Assembly (NCBI GenBank): GCA_002086835.1
Contig: MVIG01000009.1
Location: forward strand, 186,001-250,000
Length of the DNA: 64,000 nucleotides
Direction of reading: 5' to 3'
Source of the DNA: Mycolicibacterium porcinum
GTDB lineage: Bacteria > Actinomycetota > Actinomycetes > Mycobacteriales > Mycobacteriaceae
Positions 51,577 to 59,751 of this stretch are shown here, piece after piece. The position numbers were made by a program, and so were the translations under genes. The stretch's first letter is position 1, and the number at the start of each line of letters is the position of its first letter. The notes under the pieces are model-generated. The model searched no databases, was not told the DNA's origin, and saw only the letters and a list, made by a program, of their open reading frames with translations.

Positions 51577-52307
51577 GGTCGGCGCGGATCGGAGTTGCGC
51601 CGCGCGATGACGATGTTGCCGACTGCAGCGTTGGCAGACAGGTGCGTCAGTGCTACGGCAAGCTCGGCCACGTCGGCGGTGGTGATCATTCCGGTGCGCG
51701 GTTCGTCGAGCCAGGCGGTCATGTCGGTGTCGACGAAACCGGGCGAGAGTGCGGTGGCGGTGACGCCGTGTTCGCCCTCCTCCAGTGTCACGGTGTCGCA
51801 CAGAGAGATCAACGCTGACTTGCTGGCGCCGTAGGCGGCCAACCCCGCTTCAGGATGGACACCGGCGATCGAAGCCAGGGCGACGACCTTCGCTCCCCGT
51901 TCGGGAGCTGTCGAGGCTGACTTACGAAGCAACGGAAGCAGATCCTGCAGCAGCATGTAGGCCGAACGGACGTTGAGGTTGAACGTCAAGTCGTAGTTCT
52001 TCATGGTGCTTTCGGTGATGGGCGCGTAGTGGCCCAGTCCGGCGTTGAGGATCAGCACGTCCAAGCGATCGAAGGTATCGAGATGTTCAGTGGCTACCCG
52101 CCGCACGCCGGCTTCGTCGGAGAGATCGGCGGCGATTTCGCGCACCTGGACGCCGAATTCGGCACGGATCTGATCGGCGAACGACGACAGCCCGGGAGCG
52201 CGGCGCGCGACAAGGGCCAGATCGTATCCTTCTCCGGCGAGCCGTCGGGCGATTTCGGCGCCGATGCCGCGAGATGCTCCCGTGATGAGTGCGCAGCGTT
52301 CGCTCAT
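51573..52307 (-). CDS. Short-chain dehydrogenase/reductase
   Basis: 244 residues. Cofactor motif TGASRGIGAE with LVARR (NADPH-type basic residues), LILNAGLG, catalytic Ser in ALASIAG and YGASK. ATG 52307 lies one base after the thiolase-like stop. It probably oxidises or reduces a hydroxy/keto intermediate of the island pathway. Confidence 0.9.
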   Translation of the reverse strand: MSERCALITGASRGIGAEIARRLAGEGYDLALVARRAPGLSSFADQIRAEFGVQVREIAADLSDEAGVRRVATEHLDTFDRLDVLILNAGLGHYAPITESTMKNYDLTFNLNVRSAYMLLQDLLPLLRKSASTAPERGAKVVALASIAGVHPEAGLAAYGASKSALISLCDTVTLEEGEHGVTATALSPGFVDTDMTAWLDEPRTGMITTADVAELAVALTHLSANAAVGNIVIARRNSDPRRP

Positions 52308-52308
52308 G

Positions 52309-53817
52309 TCAATCGATCTCGATTCCGTTGTCCTGTAACTGTATTGATCGGCCGATGTATTCTTCGGCCTCAAGGGCCTGCAGCAAATCGGCACTGGCGG
52401 TATTGCCCCAGCATCGTCGTTCGTCGGGGGTGATGCCGATGAGCACCGCGGCCGCGGGCGTCCCGTCGTCGTCGCGGTGGGCGACGGTATAGGACTCCAA
52501 TCGCGCGGGTCCGCGGTAGCCGGGTGCCGGCACCCGCTTGGGGCTCGCATCGACTTCGTCTTGCACACTGGTCCAACGGAATCCATCTCGCGGCGGCCGC
52601 GTCGAATACAGGGCCAGCGCGTGTTTGGTGAGGAACATTCCGTTGGCTGTCGACAAGCCGATCGTCCCCGGATCATGCCGCAACGAGTCAACCAGCGACG
52701 CCACTGCGTGGGTGACGTAATTGTTGCCCGGCCCCCCGCCGAAGGTGAGGCCGCCGGTCACAGTGAGTGCCATGGCGGCGTCGTCCAGTGGCAGTCCCAA
52801 TTCGCCTGCGGCAATCTGGACGGCCGAAGGGAAGCACGAATACAGGTCGGCGTAACGGATATCGCTCGGATGCACGCCAGCCAGCGCGAATGCCACCTGG
52901 CCATTCGCGGCGATGGCCACCGAGCGGTGCAGGTCTTGGCGTTCGCTGACAAACCAGTGTTCGTTGCCTTCGGCGGCGGCGAGCGGGAATACCCACTGGT
53001 CAGTCGAGATGCCAAGTGCCCGTGCTGTACCCGCGGAGGTCACGATGATTGATGCGGACATGTCGACGAAGATGTTGGAGGTGAGCAGCTTCGTGTAGGG
53101 GTAGCGCACCATCCGGTTGGACGTCGAAGGCGTGATGATCTGCTCGGGTGCCGGTGCCACGCGGGTCCATGCGTGCTCATTGCCCTCGGCGACAACGGCG
53201 AACCGGTGCCACAGTTGTCCGAGATGATTCGTGTGGTCGGTGAGCGATCGCGCCGCCGCAGCGCGTATCGCGTTCTCGAAGATCGCGTAGAAGTCCAACG
53301 GAATCGAGGCACCGCTCTGGCGTTCTAACGCCAGAGACGGCTCACCGTCGAGTAATTCATTCGGATAACCGGACCGTTGGCGTGGGGTCCACGCTAACGT
53401 GGTCCCGGTGGCCTTGGCCAGGCGACGGCTTCGGAAGGCTTCGGCACCGCTGATGATCACCGCATCGTGCTCTCCGGCCGCTATCGCCCGCGCCGCCCGT
53501 GAGATCAGCACCTGGGGCTGCTCGCCTCCGATCGACGAATTGAACTTGTGTCGCGGTGCGATGCCGAGTTTCTCGGCCACGACTGCGGCTGGATCGTCGT
53601 AGGACCAGCTGGTCATCGCCACGGTCCACAAGCCCGTGACAGCATGTAGGAGGCGTCCGGCGCTTCCGGCACCGGCATCGGCCGCTGCTCGCCGTATGGT
53701 CTCGGCCATCATGGCGGCCGGTTCGGGCGAATCGGCGGGATTGGCGGGGTGCCGCGTCCATTGGCCGACGCCGACGACGACCGGGGCGTTGTCGGGTACG
53801 CGTTGCTGTTGGCTCAT
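52309..53817 (-). CDS. Thiolase-like protein without canonical nucleophilic Cys
   Basis: 502 residues of the acetyl-CoA acetyltransferase superfamily (PVVVGVGQWTRHPANPADSP start, ETIRRAAADAG). At the position of the usual catalytic Cys it has NSSIGGEQPQVLISRA, and near the C terminus GGLTFGGGPGNNYVTHAVAS, where thiolases have a second Cys. An extra C-terminal domain of about 110 residues follows. It resembles mycobacterial thiolase-like proteins (TLP1) that bind CoA or lipids without thiolytic activity. Coupled to the reductase by ATGA. Confidence 0.82.
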   Translation of the reverse strand: MSQQQRVPDNAPVVVGVGQWTRHPANPADSPEPAAMMAETIRRAAADAGAGSAGRLLHAVTGLWTVAMTSWSYDDPAAVVAEKLGIAPRHKFNSSIGGEQPQVLISRAARAIAAGEHDAVIISGAEAFRSRRLAKATGTTLAWTPRQRSGYPNELLDGEPSLALERQSGASIPLDFYAIFENAIRAAAARSLTDHTNHLGQLWHRFAVVAEGNEHAWTRVAPAPEQIITPSTSNRMVRYPYTKLLTSNIFVDMSASIIVTSAGTARALGISTDQWVFPLAAAEGNEHWFVSERQDLHRSVAIAANGQVAFALAGVHPSDIRYADLYSCFPSAVQIAAGELGLPLDDAAMALTVTGGLTFGGGPGNNYVTHAVASLVDSLRHDPGTIGLSTANGMFLTKHALALYSTRPPRDGFRWTSVQDEVDASPKRVPAPGYRGPARLESYTVAHRDDDGTPAAAVLIGITPDERRCWGNTASADLLQALEAEEYIGRSIQLQDNGIEID

Positions 53818-55061
53818 GCGAAAACTCCGGCGCGGGTTACGGCCTCATCCCAGCTGACGTTCCCTTGCTCGAGAAGTCGTCGGTAGGTCAGTAACGGCTT
53901 GACCATATTGACGCTGAGTGCGGCGCACAGCCGGCCACCTTTGCGGTACAGCGCGAGAAATTTGCGGTCGGACAATGACCCCGCGGCGACAACCACCTCG
54001 TCGTGCCCGGCGGTGGAACCGTAGATCTGAATCTTGCGGTCGAACTGGTCAGACCACACCCATGGCACCGGGGCGAATCCAGGCGCTGGCCTGGGCTCGC
54101 CGAGCAAGGTGGCAGCCGCGTGCTCGGGCTGCCGTCCGGCGTTGTCGTAGTGTTCAATTCGGCGAAATTCTCCTGTGCGGGCGTTCGGCCACTTCGCGAC
54201 GTCTCCCACAGCCACGACTCCGGGCGCGGCCTGTAGATCGGCGTCGCACACCACACCGTCATCGACGGTCAAACCTGATCCTGACAACCATTCGGTGTTG
54301 GGCAGGGCCCCAACGGCTACGACCGCGACATCACACGGCAAAAAAGATCCGTCTGAAAGCTCGAGCGCGGAGATTCCACCGTCAGCGCCGGTGGTCCAGC
54401 CGGTAACGGTGACGCCGAGGCGGACGTCGACGCCGTGGTCACGGTAGTGCTGTCCGAGGCACTCACCCACCGCTGAGCCGACTACGCGGACCAACGGCGC
54501 GGCCAGCGGCTCGATGATCGTGGCCTCAAGACCACGTTGGCGACAACTCGACGCCACTTCGGCACCGATGAATCCTCCGCCGACGATGGCGACCCGCTGT
54601 GGGCCGGCGTCCAGATCCGCGCCCAGTGCCAGGGCATCGTCCAAAGTGCGGACCACATGCACCCGATTGACGTCGCATAAGGGGAGTCGACGAGCCCTGG
54701 CGCCCGTGGCAATCACCAAGCGCTCGAACGCCATCCGTTCACCGTCGCTGAGAGTTAGCGTTCGCGAGGATAGGCACAGCGCGGTAGCGCGAGCGGACGC
54801 TCTGACTTCGGCGTCCAGGTCCGCAACATCCAACGTGATCTGGTCGGGCAGCCACTGGCCAGTGAGGATCTGCTTGGACAACGGCGGACGATCGTAGCCC
54901 GCACGCGCCTCGTCCCCGATGACCACCAACTCGCCGTCATAGCCGAGCCGACGGAGCGACTGCGCAGTTTTCAGCCCCGCCATACCTGCACCGACGACAA
55001 CCGTCGCCAAGGACCTCAGCGAGGGCGTCCCGTCTGGGCTGGGTAACACGTCAGCAGACAC
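53814..55061 (-). CDS. Ferredoxin reductase, FAD/NAD(P)H-dependent
   Basis: 415 residues. FAD motif VVVGAGMAGLKTAQSLRRLG, YDRPPLSKQIL, the NAD-binding VAIVGGGFIGAEVAS and VVAVGDVAKW are all typical of rubredoxin/ferredoxin reductases that feed P450 ferredoxins. GTG 55061 is six bases after a TATTGT -10 (55073-55068) and has no ribosome site, so it is likely leaderless and starts next to operator F. It is the only such reductase in the window and may serve both P450s. Confidence 0.9.
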   Translation of the reverse strand: MSADVLPSPDGTPSLRSLATVVVGAGMAGLKTAQSLRRLGYDGELVVIGDEARAGYDRPPLSKQILTGQWLPDQITLDVADLDAEVRASARATALCLSSRTLTLSDGERMAFERLVIATGARARRLPLCDVNRVHVVRTLDDALALGADLDAGPQRVAIVGGGFIGAEVASSCRQRGLEATIIEPLAAPLVRVVGSAVGECLGQHYRDHGVDVRLGVTVTGWTTGADGGISALELSDGSFLPCDVAVVAVGALPNTEWLSGSGLTVDDGVVCDADLQAAPGVVAVGDVAKWPNARTGEFRRIEHYDNAGRQPEHAAATLLGEPRPAPGFAPVPWVWSDQFDRKIQIYGSTAGHDEVVVAAGSLSDRKFLALYRKGGRLCAALSVNMVKPLLTYRRLLEQGNVSWDEAVTRAGVFA

Positions 55062-55075
55062 GGCGCTACAATAAC

Positions 55076-55093
55076 AGACCGTCGCGTCGGTCG
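55076..55093. promoter_or_regulatory. Island operator F
   Basis: AGACCG-TCGCGT-CGGTCG. Minus strand: TATTGT two bases beyond, for the reductase operon. Plus strand: TATGTT (55097-55102) three bases beyond, a possible promoter of the divergent operon. Confidence 0.7.
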
Positions 55094-55145
55094 GAATATG
55101 TTCGGGCGTTGACTCCGGCGACTGGCGGTGAATACGCTGAGGGAC

Positions 55146-55163
55146 CGACCGACACGTCGGTCG
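55146..55163. promoter_or_regulatory. Island operator G
   Basis: CGACCGAC-AC-GTCGGTCG, a perfect 8-2-8 palindrome between operator F and the ABM-domain gene. No good -10 lies next to it, so it may act as a second site or roadblock for the F promoter. Confidence 0.7.
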
Positions 55164-55191
55164 TTAAATGGATTGGGTGAATGGAGACGAC

Positions 55192-55515
55192 GTGGCGCAC
55201 ATCGTGGTGATCTCACGGATACAGGTCAAGCACGGCCAACGTGAGGCCGCACTGGAGGCATTGCGTGAGGAGATCGAAGCCTCGCATCATGAGGACGGCG
55301 TCGTGAAGTTCGCCCTGCACGAAGATCCCGAAGATGCGTTGAAACTCCTGATGGTGGAGGTGTACCGCGCAGAGGAAGACATCGACAGTCATTACAAGCA
55401 GCCGTACTTTTTGGAACTCGTCAATCGCATGGGCGAGCTGTTCGACGGCCTCCCGACGGCAGACCGCTTTGTCGGCTTGCCATTCGGTGACCCGGCGAAG
55501 GGGCAGTTGGCGTGA
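55192..55515 (+). CDS. Antibiotic biosynthesis monooxygenase (ABM)-domain protein
   Basis: 107 residues, small ferredoxin-like dimeric fold (HIVVISRIQVKHGQREAALE, VVKFALHEDPEDALKLLMVE, HYKQPYFLELV). Such proteins are cofactor-free oxygenases or heme/intermediate-binding helpers. GTG 55192 has GGAGA four bases upstream. The in-frame ATG 55168 lies only four bases after operator G and is less likely. First gene of the plus operon running to 60708. Confidence 0.82.
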   Translation: MAHIVVISRIQVKHGQREAALEALREEIEASHHEDGVVKFALHEDPEDALKLLMVEVYRAEEDIDSHYKQPYFLELVNRMGELFDGLPTADRFVGLPFGDPAKGQLA

Positions 55516-55543
55516 GTGAGTGCCACCCCGGGGAGGGGGATTC

Positions 55544-55732
55544 ATGAGGGTGGTCCTGGATCGTGACCTATGCCAGGCCAATGGCGTGTGCATGGCACTG
55601 GCGCCCGCGGTTTTCGAGCTCGATGACGATCTGGAACTGCGCATCCTCGTCGACGTGGTTCCAGAAGATGCCGAGGATGACACCCGTGAAGCGGCCACCC
55701 AGTGTCCCCGGTCTGCGTTGACGATCCAATGA
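55544..55732 (+). CDS. 3Fe-4S ferredoxin, P450 partner
   Basis: 62 residues. CQANGVC and CPRSAL supply the cluster Cys in the C-X5-C...CP pattern, with Asn in the variable position (Ser in the other ferredoxin of the island). GGAGGGGG five to ten bases before ATG 55544. Its stop overlaps the acyl-CoA dehydrogenase start (ATGA). Expected to carry electrons from the divergently encoded reductase to a P450. Confidence 0.9.
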   Translation: MRVVLDRDLCQANGVCMALAPAVFELDDDLELRILVDVVPEDAEDDTREAATQCPRSALTIQ

Positions 55733-56970
55733 GCCCAAAAGTCGATTCCCCCGCAGCGCCCGATGCCGATGAGTTCGATGCCGAAGTCCGGCGGTGGATC
55801 GCCGGACAGGGGTACCAGCCTCGCCCCACTGCGACGCTGGCTTCAATATGGGGCGAGGGCTCTGACGATGTTTCGGTGTTCGACGACGTCAGCGACGCTG
55901 AACTCGCCGAACGACTGGCCGCGGTAGCGGCGTGGCAGCGCGCCAAGTTCGACGCCGGCTATGTCGGATTCGCCGACCCCCAATCCGGATCGACGCAGTT
56001 GCCGCAGCGCTACCAGCGCAGGTTCAGTGAACTCGAAGCCGAATACGACCTGCCCGACGCCGGCGAATTACCTGTGGTGTCGATAGCCTTGATAGCTCCG
56101 ACGATCTCCGTCCTCGGCAGTGCCGATCAGCGCGAGCGCTTCCTGCGTCCGTTGTTGCGGATGGACGAATTGGCCTGTCAGTTGTTCAGCGAACCCGACG
56201 CGGGTTCTGACCTGGCGGGCATTCGCACCAAGGCAGTACGCCGCGGTGAGGACTGGTTGCTCACCGGCCGCAAGGTCTGGACTTCTGGTGCCCGCTTCGC
56301 GCAATGGGGGCTGGCCATCGCCAGAAGCGAAGCCGGCAGCACCCGGCACAACGGGTTGACCGCATTTCTCGTGCCGCTGGATGCGCCGGGCGTCACGATT
56401 CGGCCCATCCGGCAAATTACCGGTGGCTCAAGCTTCAACGAGGTGTTCCTGGACGACGTCGAGGTGCCGGACTCACTGCGACTCGGCGACATCGGTGGCG
56501 GTTGGGCTGTCGCGATGACCGTGTTGGCGTTTGAACGGGATCACTCGACTGGCGGAAGCCACAGCGTCGGAGGCCAATTCGGCGATGTACTGGCTGCGGC
56601 CCGGCATTTCGGAGTCTCGACCGATCCGGTCATCCGCGATGCACTCGCCGACCTGTACATCCACGCGCAGATCGAGCACATGACCAACCGACGCGCCGCG
56701 GCCAAGGCCCTCCAGGGTGTGCCCCCGGGCGCCGAGGGTTCGATCAGCAAGCTGCTGTGGACACAGAACATGAGCCGCGTGAGTGACGTGATCACCAGAA
56801 TCCTCGGCTCGCGGCTCGTCGCAGACACCGGCGAATGGGGAACCTTTGCCTGGACGGCGCATGTACTCGGCGCGCCTGGTTACCGCATCGCCGGCGGTAC
56901 GGACGAAATCCAGCGCAACATCTTGGCCGAGCGGGTGCTGGGGCTTCCACGCGAACCCCGGCCGACGTGA
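55729..56970 (+). CDS. Acyl-CoA dehydrogenase (FadE-type)
   Basis: 413 residues. CQLFSEPDAGSDLAGIRTKA is the FAD/substrate loop, LTGRKVWTSGARFAQWGL the flavin-binding region, and GGTDEIQRNILAERVLGLPR the conserved C-terminal motif. With the FadE-type gene at 58624 it probably forms an alpha2-beta2 enzyme, as in mycobacterial steroid degradation, introducing the alpha-beta double bond into a bulky acyl-CoA. Confidence 0.92.
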   Translation: MSPKVDSPAAPDADEFDAEVRRWIAGQGYQPRPTATLASIWGEGSDDVSVFDDVSDAELAERLAAVAAWQRAKFDAGYVGFADPQSGSTQLPQRYQRRFSELEAEYDLPDAGELPVVSIALIAPTISVLGSADQRERFLRPLLRMDELACQLFSEPDAGSDLAGIRTKAVRRGEDWLLTGRKVWTSGARFAQWGLAIARSEAGSTRHNGLTAFLVPLDAPGVTIRPIRQITGGSSFNEVFLDDVEVPDSLRLGDIGGGWAVAMTVLAFERDHSTGGSHSVGGQFGDVLAAARHFGVSTDPVIRDALADLYIHAQIEHMTNRRAAAKALQGVPPGAEGSISKLLWTQNMSRVSDVITRILGSRLVADTGEWGTFAWTAHVLGAPGYRIAGGTDEIQRNILAERVLGLPREPRPT

Positions 56971-56996
56971 TCGGCCCAGCGAGAGAAGGCACGAGA

Positions 56997-57422
56997 ATGA
57001 TTCCGTCCCAAACCATCGTTGCCGGTGAGCACATCGAGGAGACCCGAGACGGCGTCTCATTGATCGCTGCGCGATGTCGCCGATGTGCGGCAATGGTGTT
57101 CCCCGCCCAACTCAGCTGTCCCCGTTGCACCGCTTCGGACATGACTGCGGAATCTCTGCCCTCGCACGGGACGCTGTGGTCTTACACCATCCAGCGTTTC
57201 GCCCCCAAGGCGCCATTCGACGGTGCCGGCCAGACTGAATTTCGGCCCTACGGAGTGGGATACGTCGCTTTTGCCGACAGCGTCATCGTCGAGGGTCGGC
57301 TCACCGAGCACGAACCTGAACGCCTTCGGATAGGTCAATCCATGAAAGTGGTGGTGGCGCCCTACACGACCACCGACGACGGCTCCGAACTTGTCACGTA
57401 CGCATTCGCACCGAATGAATGA
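56997..57422 (+). CDS. DUF35 OB-fold, Zn-ribbon protein (thiolase partner)
   Basis: 141 residues. A Zn ribbon (CRRCAAMVFPAQLSCPRC) is followed by an OB fold (GTLWSYTIQRFAP, GYVAFADSVIVEGRLTEHE). Such proteins bind CoA-type substrates and form complexes with the adjacent thiolase-family protein. In steroid side-chain degradation the DUF35 domain of ChsH2 activates the aldolase Ltp2. GAAGG precedes ATG 56997. Confidence 0.88.
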   Translation: MIPSQTIVAGEHIEETRDGVSLIAARCRRCAAMVFPAQLSCPRCTASDMTAESLPSHGTLWSYTIQRFAPKAPFDGAGQTEFRPYGVGYVAFADSVIVEGRLTEHEPERLRIGQSMKVVVAPYTTTDDGSELVTYAFAPNE

Positions 57423-57459
57423 CCATACGGCGGAGAATTCGCCCACCACGGGAGGACAT

Positions 57460-58614
57460 ATGGACAGCGGCGACGGGGTAGCCATCGTCGGCATCGGTAT
57501 GCATCGCTTCGGGCGCACCGAGGGCGTCAGCGGTCGCCAGCAGGGCGCGGTTGCTGTCCGGGCGGCTCTGGCTGACGCCGGAATCAGCTGGGAGAACGTC
57601 CAAGTCGCCGCGGGCGGCAGCATGTCGGCCGGGGCTGCGGACACCTTGGTCTCTGACCTCGGGCTGACCGGGCTGACCTTCATCAACGTCACCAATGGAT
57701 GCGCCACCGGCGGCAGCGCGTTGACCGTGGCCGCGGACGCCATCACCAGTGGATCAGCTGACATCGCCATGGCCATCGGTTTCGACAAGCACGATCGGGG
57801 TGCGTTCAACGCCGACCCGGCCGACTGGGGGTTGGAACCGTGGTACGGCCGAATCGGCCTGATGCTCACCACCCAGTTCTTTGCGCTCAAGACGCAGCGC
57901 TACCTGTACGAGCACGACCTGGACGCATCGCTTTTGTCTCAACTGGCCGCCCGGGCCTTCCGCAACGGCTCACTCAACGACATGGCCTGGCGGCGTAAAC
58001 CGTTGTCCGCAGAGGACATCGCCGGCTCGGCGATGATCAGTGACCCACTGACCCAATACATGTTGTGTTCACCCGGAGAGGGCGGTGTGGCTCTGGTGTT
58101 GTGCCGGGCCAACCTTGCTCGCCGGTACACCGACAGGCCGATCTATCTGCGTGCCGTGGCCACCCGCACACGCCGTTACGGCTCGTTCGAAGTCTTCAGC
58201 CCTTGGTTGTCACCACAACGTGGGCCCGGGCCCACCGAAGATGCCGCCCGAGCAGCGTTCGAACAGGCCGGAGTCGACCCCCGTGAGGTCGCGGTGGCAC
58301 AGCTACAAGACACCGACGCAGGCTCTGAGCTGATCCACATGGCCGAGACCGGACTGTGCGAACACGGCCGGCAAGCCGAACTCATCGCGAGCGGACGCAC
58401 TGAACTGGATGGGACGCTGCCCGTCAACACCGATGGAGGGTGCCTGGCCATGGGCGAACCGATCGGAGCATCAGGCCTTCGCCAGGTATACGAAACGGTG
58501 CTGCAACTGCGCGGTGATGCGGGGCAGCGACAGGTACGCGGTCAACCGGCAGTCGGATTCACCCACGTGTACGGCGCCCCCGGTGTCAGCGCCTGCACCG
58601 TCCTGACCCGCTGA
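57460..58614 (+). CDS. Thiolase-family protein (lipid-transfer/Ltp type)
   Basis: 384 residues. VAIVGIGMHRFGRTEG start, catalytic-type Cys81 in TNGCATGGSALTVA, QLQDTDAGSELIHMAETGL, VNTDGGCLAMGEPIGASGLR and GFTHVYGAPGVSACTVL. It pairs with the DUF35 protein and may be a thiolase or an Ltp2-like retro-aldolase. The gene sits between the FadE genes. ATG 57460 has GGGAGG four bases upstream. ATG 57415, which overlaps the DUF35 stop, is possible but less supported. Confidence 0.88.
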   Translation: MDSGDGVAIVGIGMHRFGRTEGVSGRQQGAVAVRAALADAGISWENVQVAAGGSMSAGAADTLVSDLGLTGLTFINVTNGCATGGSALTVAADAITSGSADIAMAIGFDKHDRGAFNADPADWGLEPWYGRIGLMLTTQFFALKTQRYLYEHDLDASLLSQLAARAFRNGSLNDMAWRRKPLSAEDIAGSAMISDPLTQYMLCSPGEGGVALVLCRANLARRYTDRPIYLRAVATRTRRYGSFEVFSPWLSPQRGPGPTEDAARAAFEQAGVDPREVAVAQLQDTDAGSELIHMAETGLCEHGRQAELIASGRTELDGTLPVNTDGGCLAMGEPIGASGLRQVYETVLQLRGDAGQRQVRGQPAVGFTHVYGAPGVSACTVLTR

Positions 58615-58623
58615 GAGGAACAC

Positions 58624-59748
58624 ATGACCACCACGACCGACGCTGAAGACGTCGACCAGCTCAGATCGGTACTTCGCGAATTCTTGGCTGCGCGAGCATC
58701 TTCGGAACGCGTTCGCACAATCGCTGAGTCGCCCGAGCCGTTCGATGCCGACCTGTGGCAGCAGATGGTGGAGGAGCTCGGCCTACCAGGTCTGGCCGTG
58801 CCGGAGGAGTGCGGCGGGGGAGGATTCGACGGGACGGTGCAGCTGGCGGTCTTCGAAGAACTCGGGGCCTCGTTGGCGTGCGTGCCCTACCTGTCCACTG
58901 TCGGGCTGGCGATCCCCGCGCTACTGGCCAGCCCGGCGAACGCGATTCGCAACGATCTGCTGGCCGGACTGGCGAGCGGGGAGAAGACCGCCACCGTGGC
59001 GCTCACACCCACCGATGGTGCCCCGTCCGCATACACGCACGGTGTGACCGCACGGGCGGATGACCAGACAGGCGATGCTGTTCACCTGGACGGCCGCAAA
59101 GGGTTCGTGGTCGACGGTGACTCCGCGGATCTGATCCTGGTGCCGGCCCGTGCCGGTGACGACGTGTGCCTCTACGTTGTGGAACGAGAAGCGGCAGGAC
59201 TTGCGCGTACGCCGATGCGTACCCTCGATTTGACCCGACCGATGTCCATGCTGGAGTTCGCGTCGACGCCGGCGCGCCGGGTCAGCGACACCGACGCCAC
59301 GGTCATCGTCGACGCCGCACTGGATGTCGCCAATGCCATGGTCGCCGCGGAACAGCTCGGTGGTGCGCAGCGCTGCCTGGACATGGCGGTGCAGTACGCG
59401 GCGATCCGTGAGCAGTTCGGCAGGCCCATCGGCAGTTTCCAGGCAATCAAGCACAAGTGCGCTGACATGTTGGTCGCGGTGGAATCCGCGCGGTCGGCCG
59501 TCGACCACCTTGCCCAAGTGTTGCGCGGCGACACCGCTCGGCTCTCGACATCGGCACCGCTGGCCAAGGCATACTGTTCGGACGCATATGTTTTCGTTGC
59601 CGGTGAGAACGTCCAGGTACACGGGGGCATCGGATTCACCTGGGAACATGATGCCCACATGTATCTCCGGCGTGCGCATAGTAGTGCAATATTGAACGGC
59701 GACAGTTCCTTCCAGCGTGGCGTGCTGGCAGACCGGCTCGGTTTCTGA
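58624..59748 (+). CDS. Acyl-CoA dehydrogenase (FadE-type), probable second subunit
   Basis: 374 residues. ELGLPGLAVPEECGGGGFDG near the N terminus, REQFGRPIGSFQAIKHKCAD and VQVHGGIGFTWEHDAHMYLR, ending RGVLADRLGF. The central FAD/substrate loop is divergent, as in one partner of heteromeric steroid acyl-CoA dehydrogenases. GAGAGGAA before ATG 58624. Confidence 0.9.
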   Translation: MTTTTDAEDVDQLRSVLREFLAARASSERVRTIAESPEPFDADLWQQMVEELGLPGLAVPEECGGGGFDGTVQLAVFEELGASLACVPYLSTVGLAIPALLASPANAIRNDLLAGLASGEKTATVALTPTDGAPSAYTHGVTARADDQTGDAVHLDGRKGFVVDGDSADLILVPARAGDDVCLYVVEREAAGLARTPMRTLDLTRPMSMLEFASTPARRVSDTDATVIVDAALDVANAMVAAEQLGGAQRCLDMAVQYAAIREQFGRPIGSFQAIKHKCADMLVAVESARSAVDHLAQVLRGDTARLSTSAPLAKAYCSDAYVFVAGENVQVHGGIGFTWEHDAHMYLRRAHSSAILNGDSSFQRGVLADRLGF

Positions 59749-59751
59749 GCG

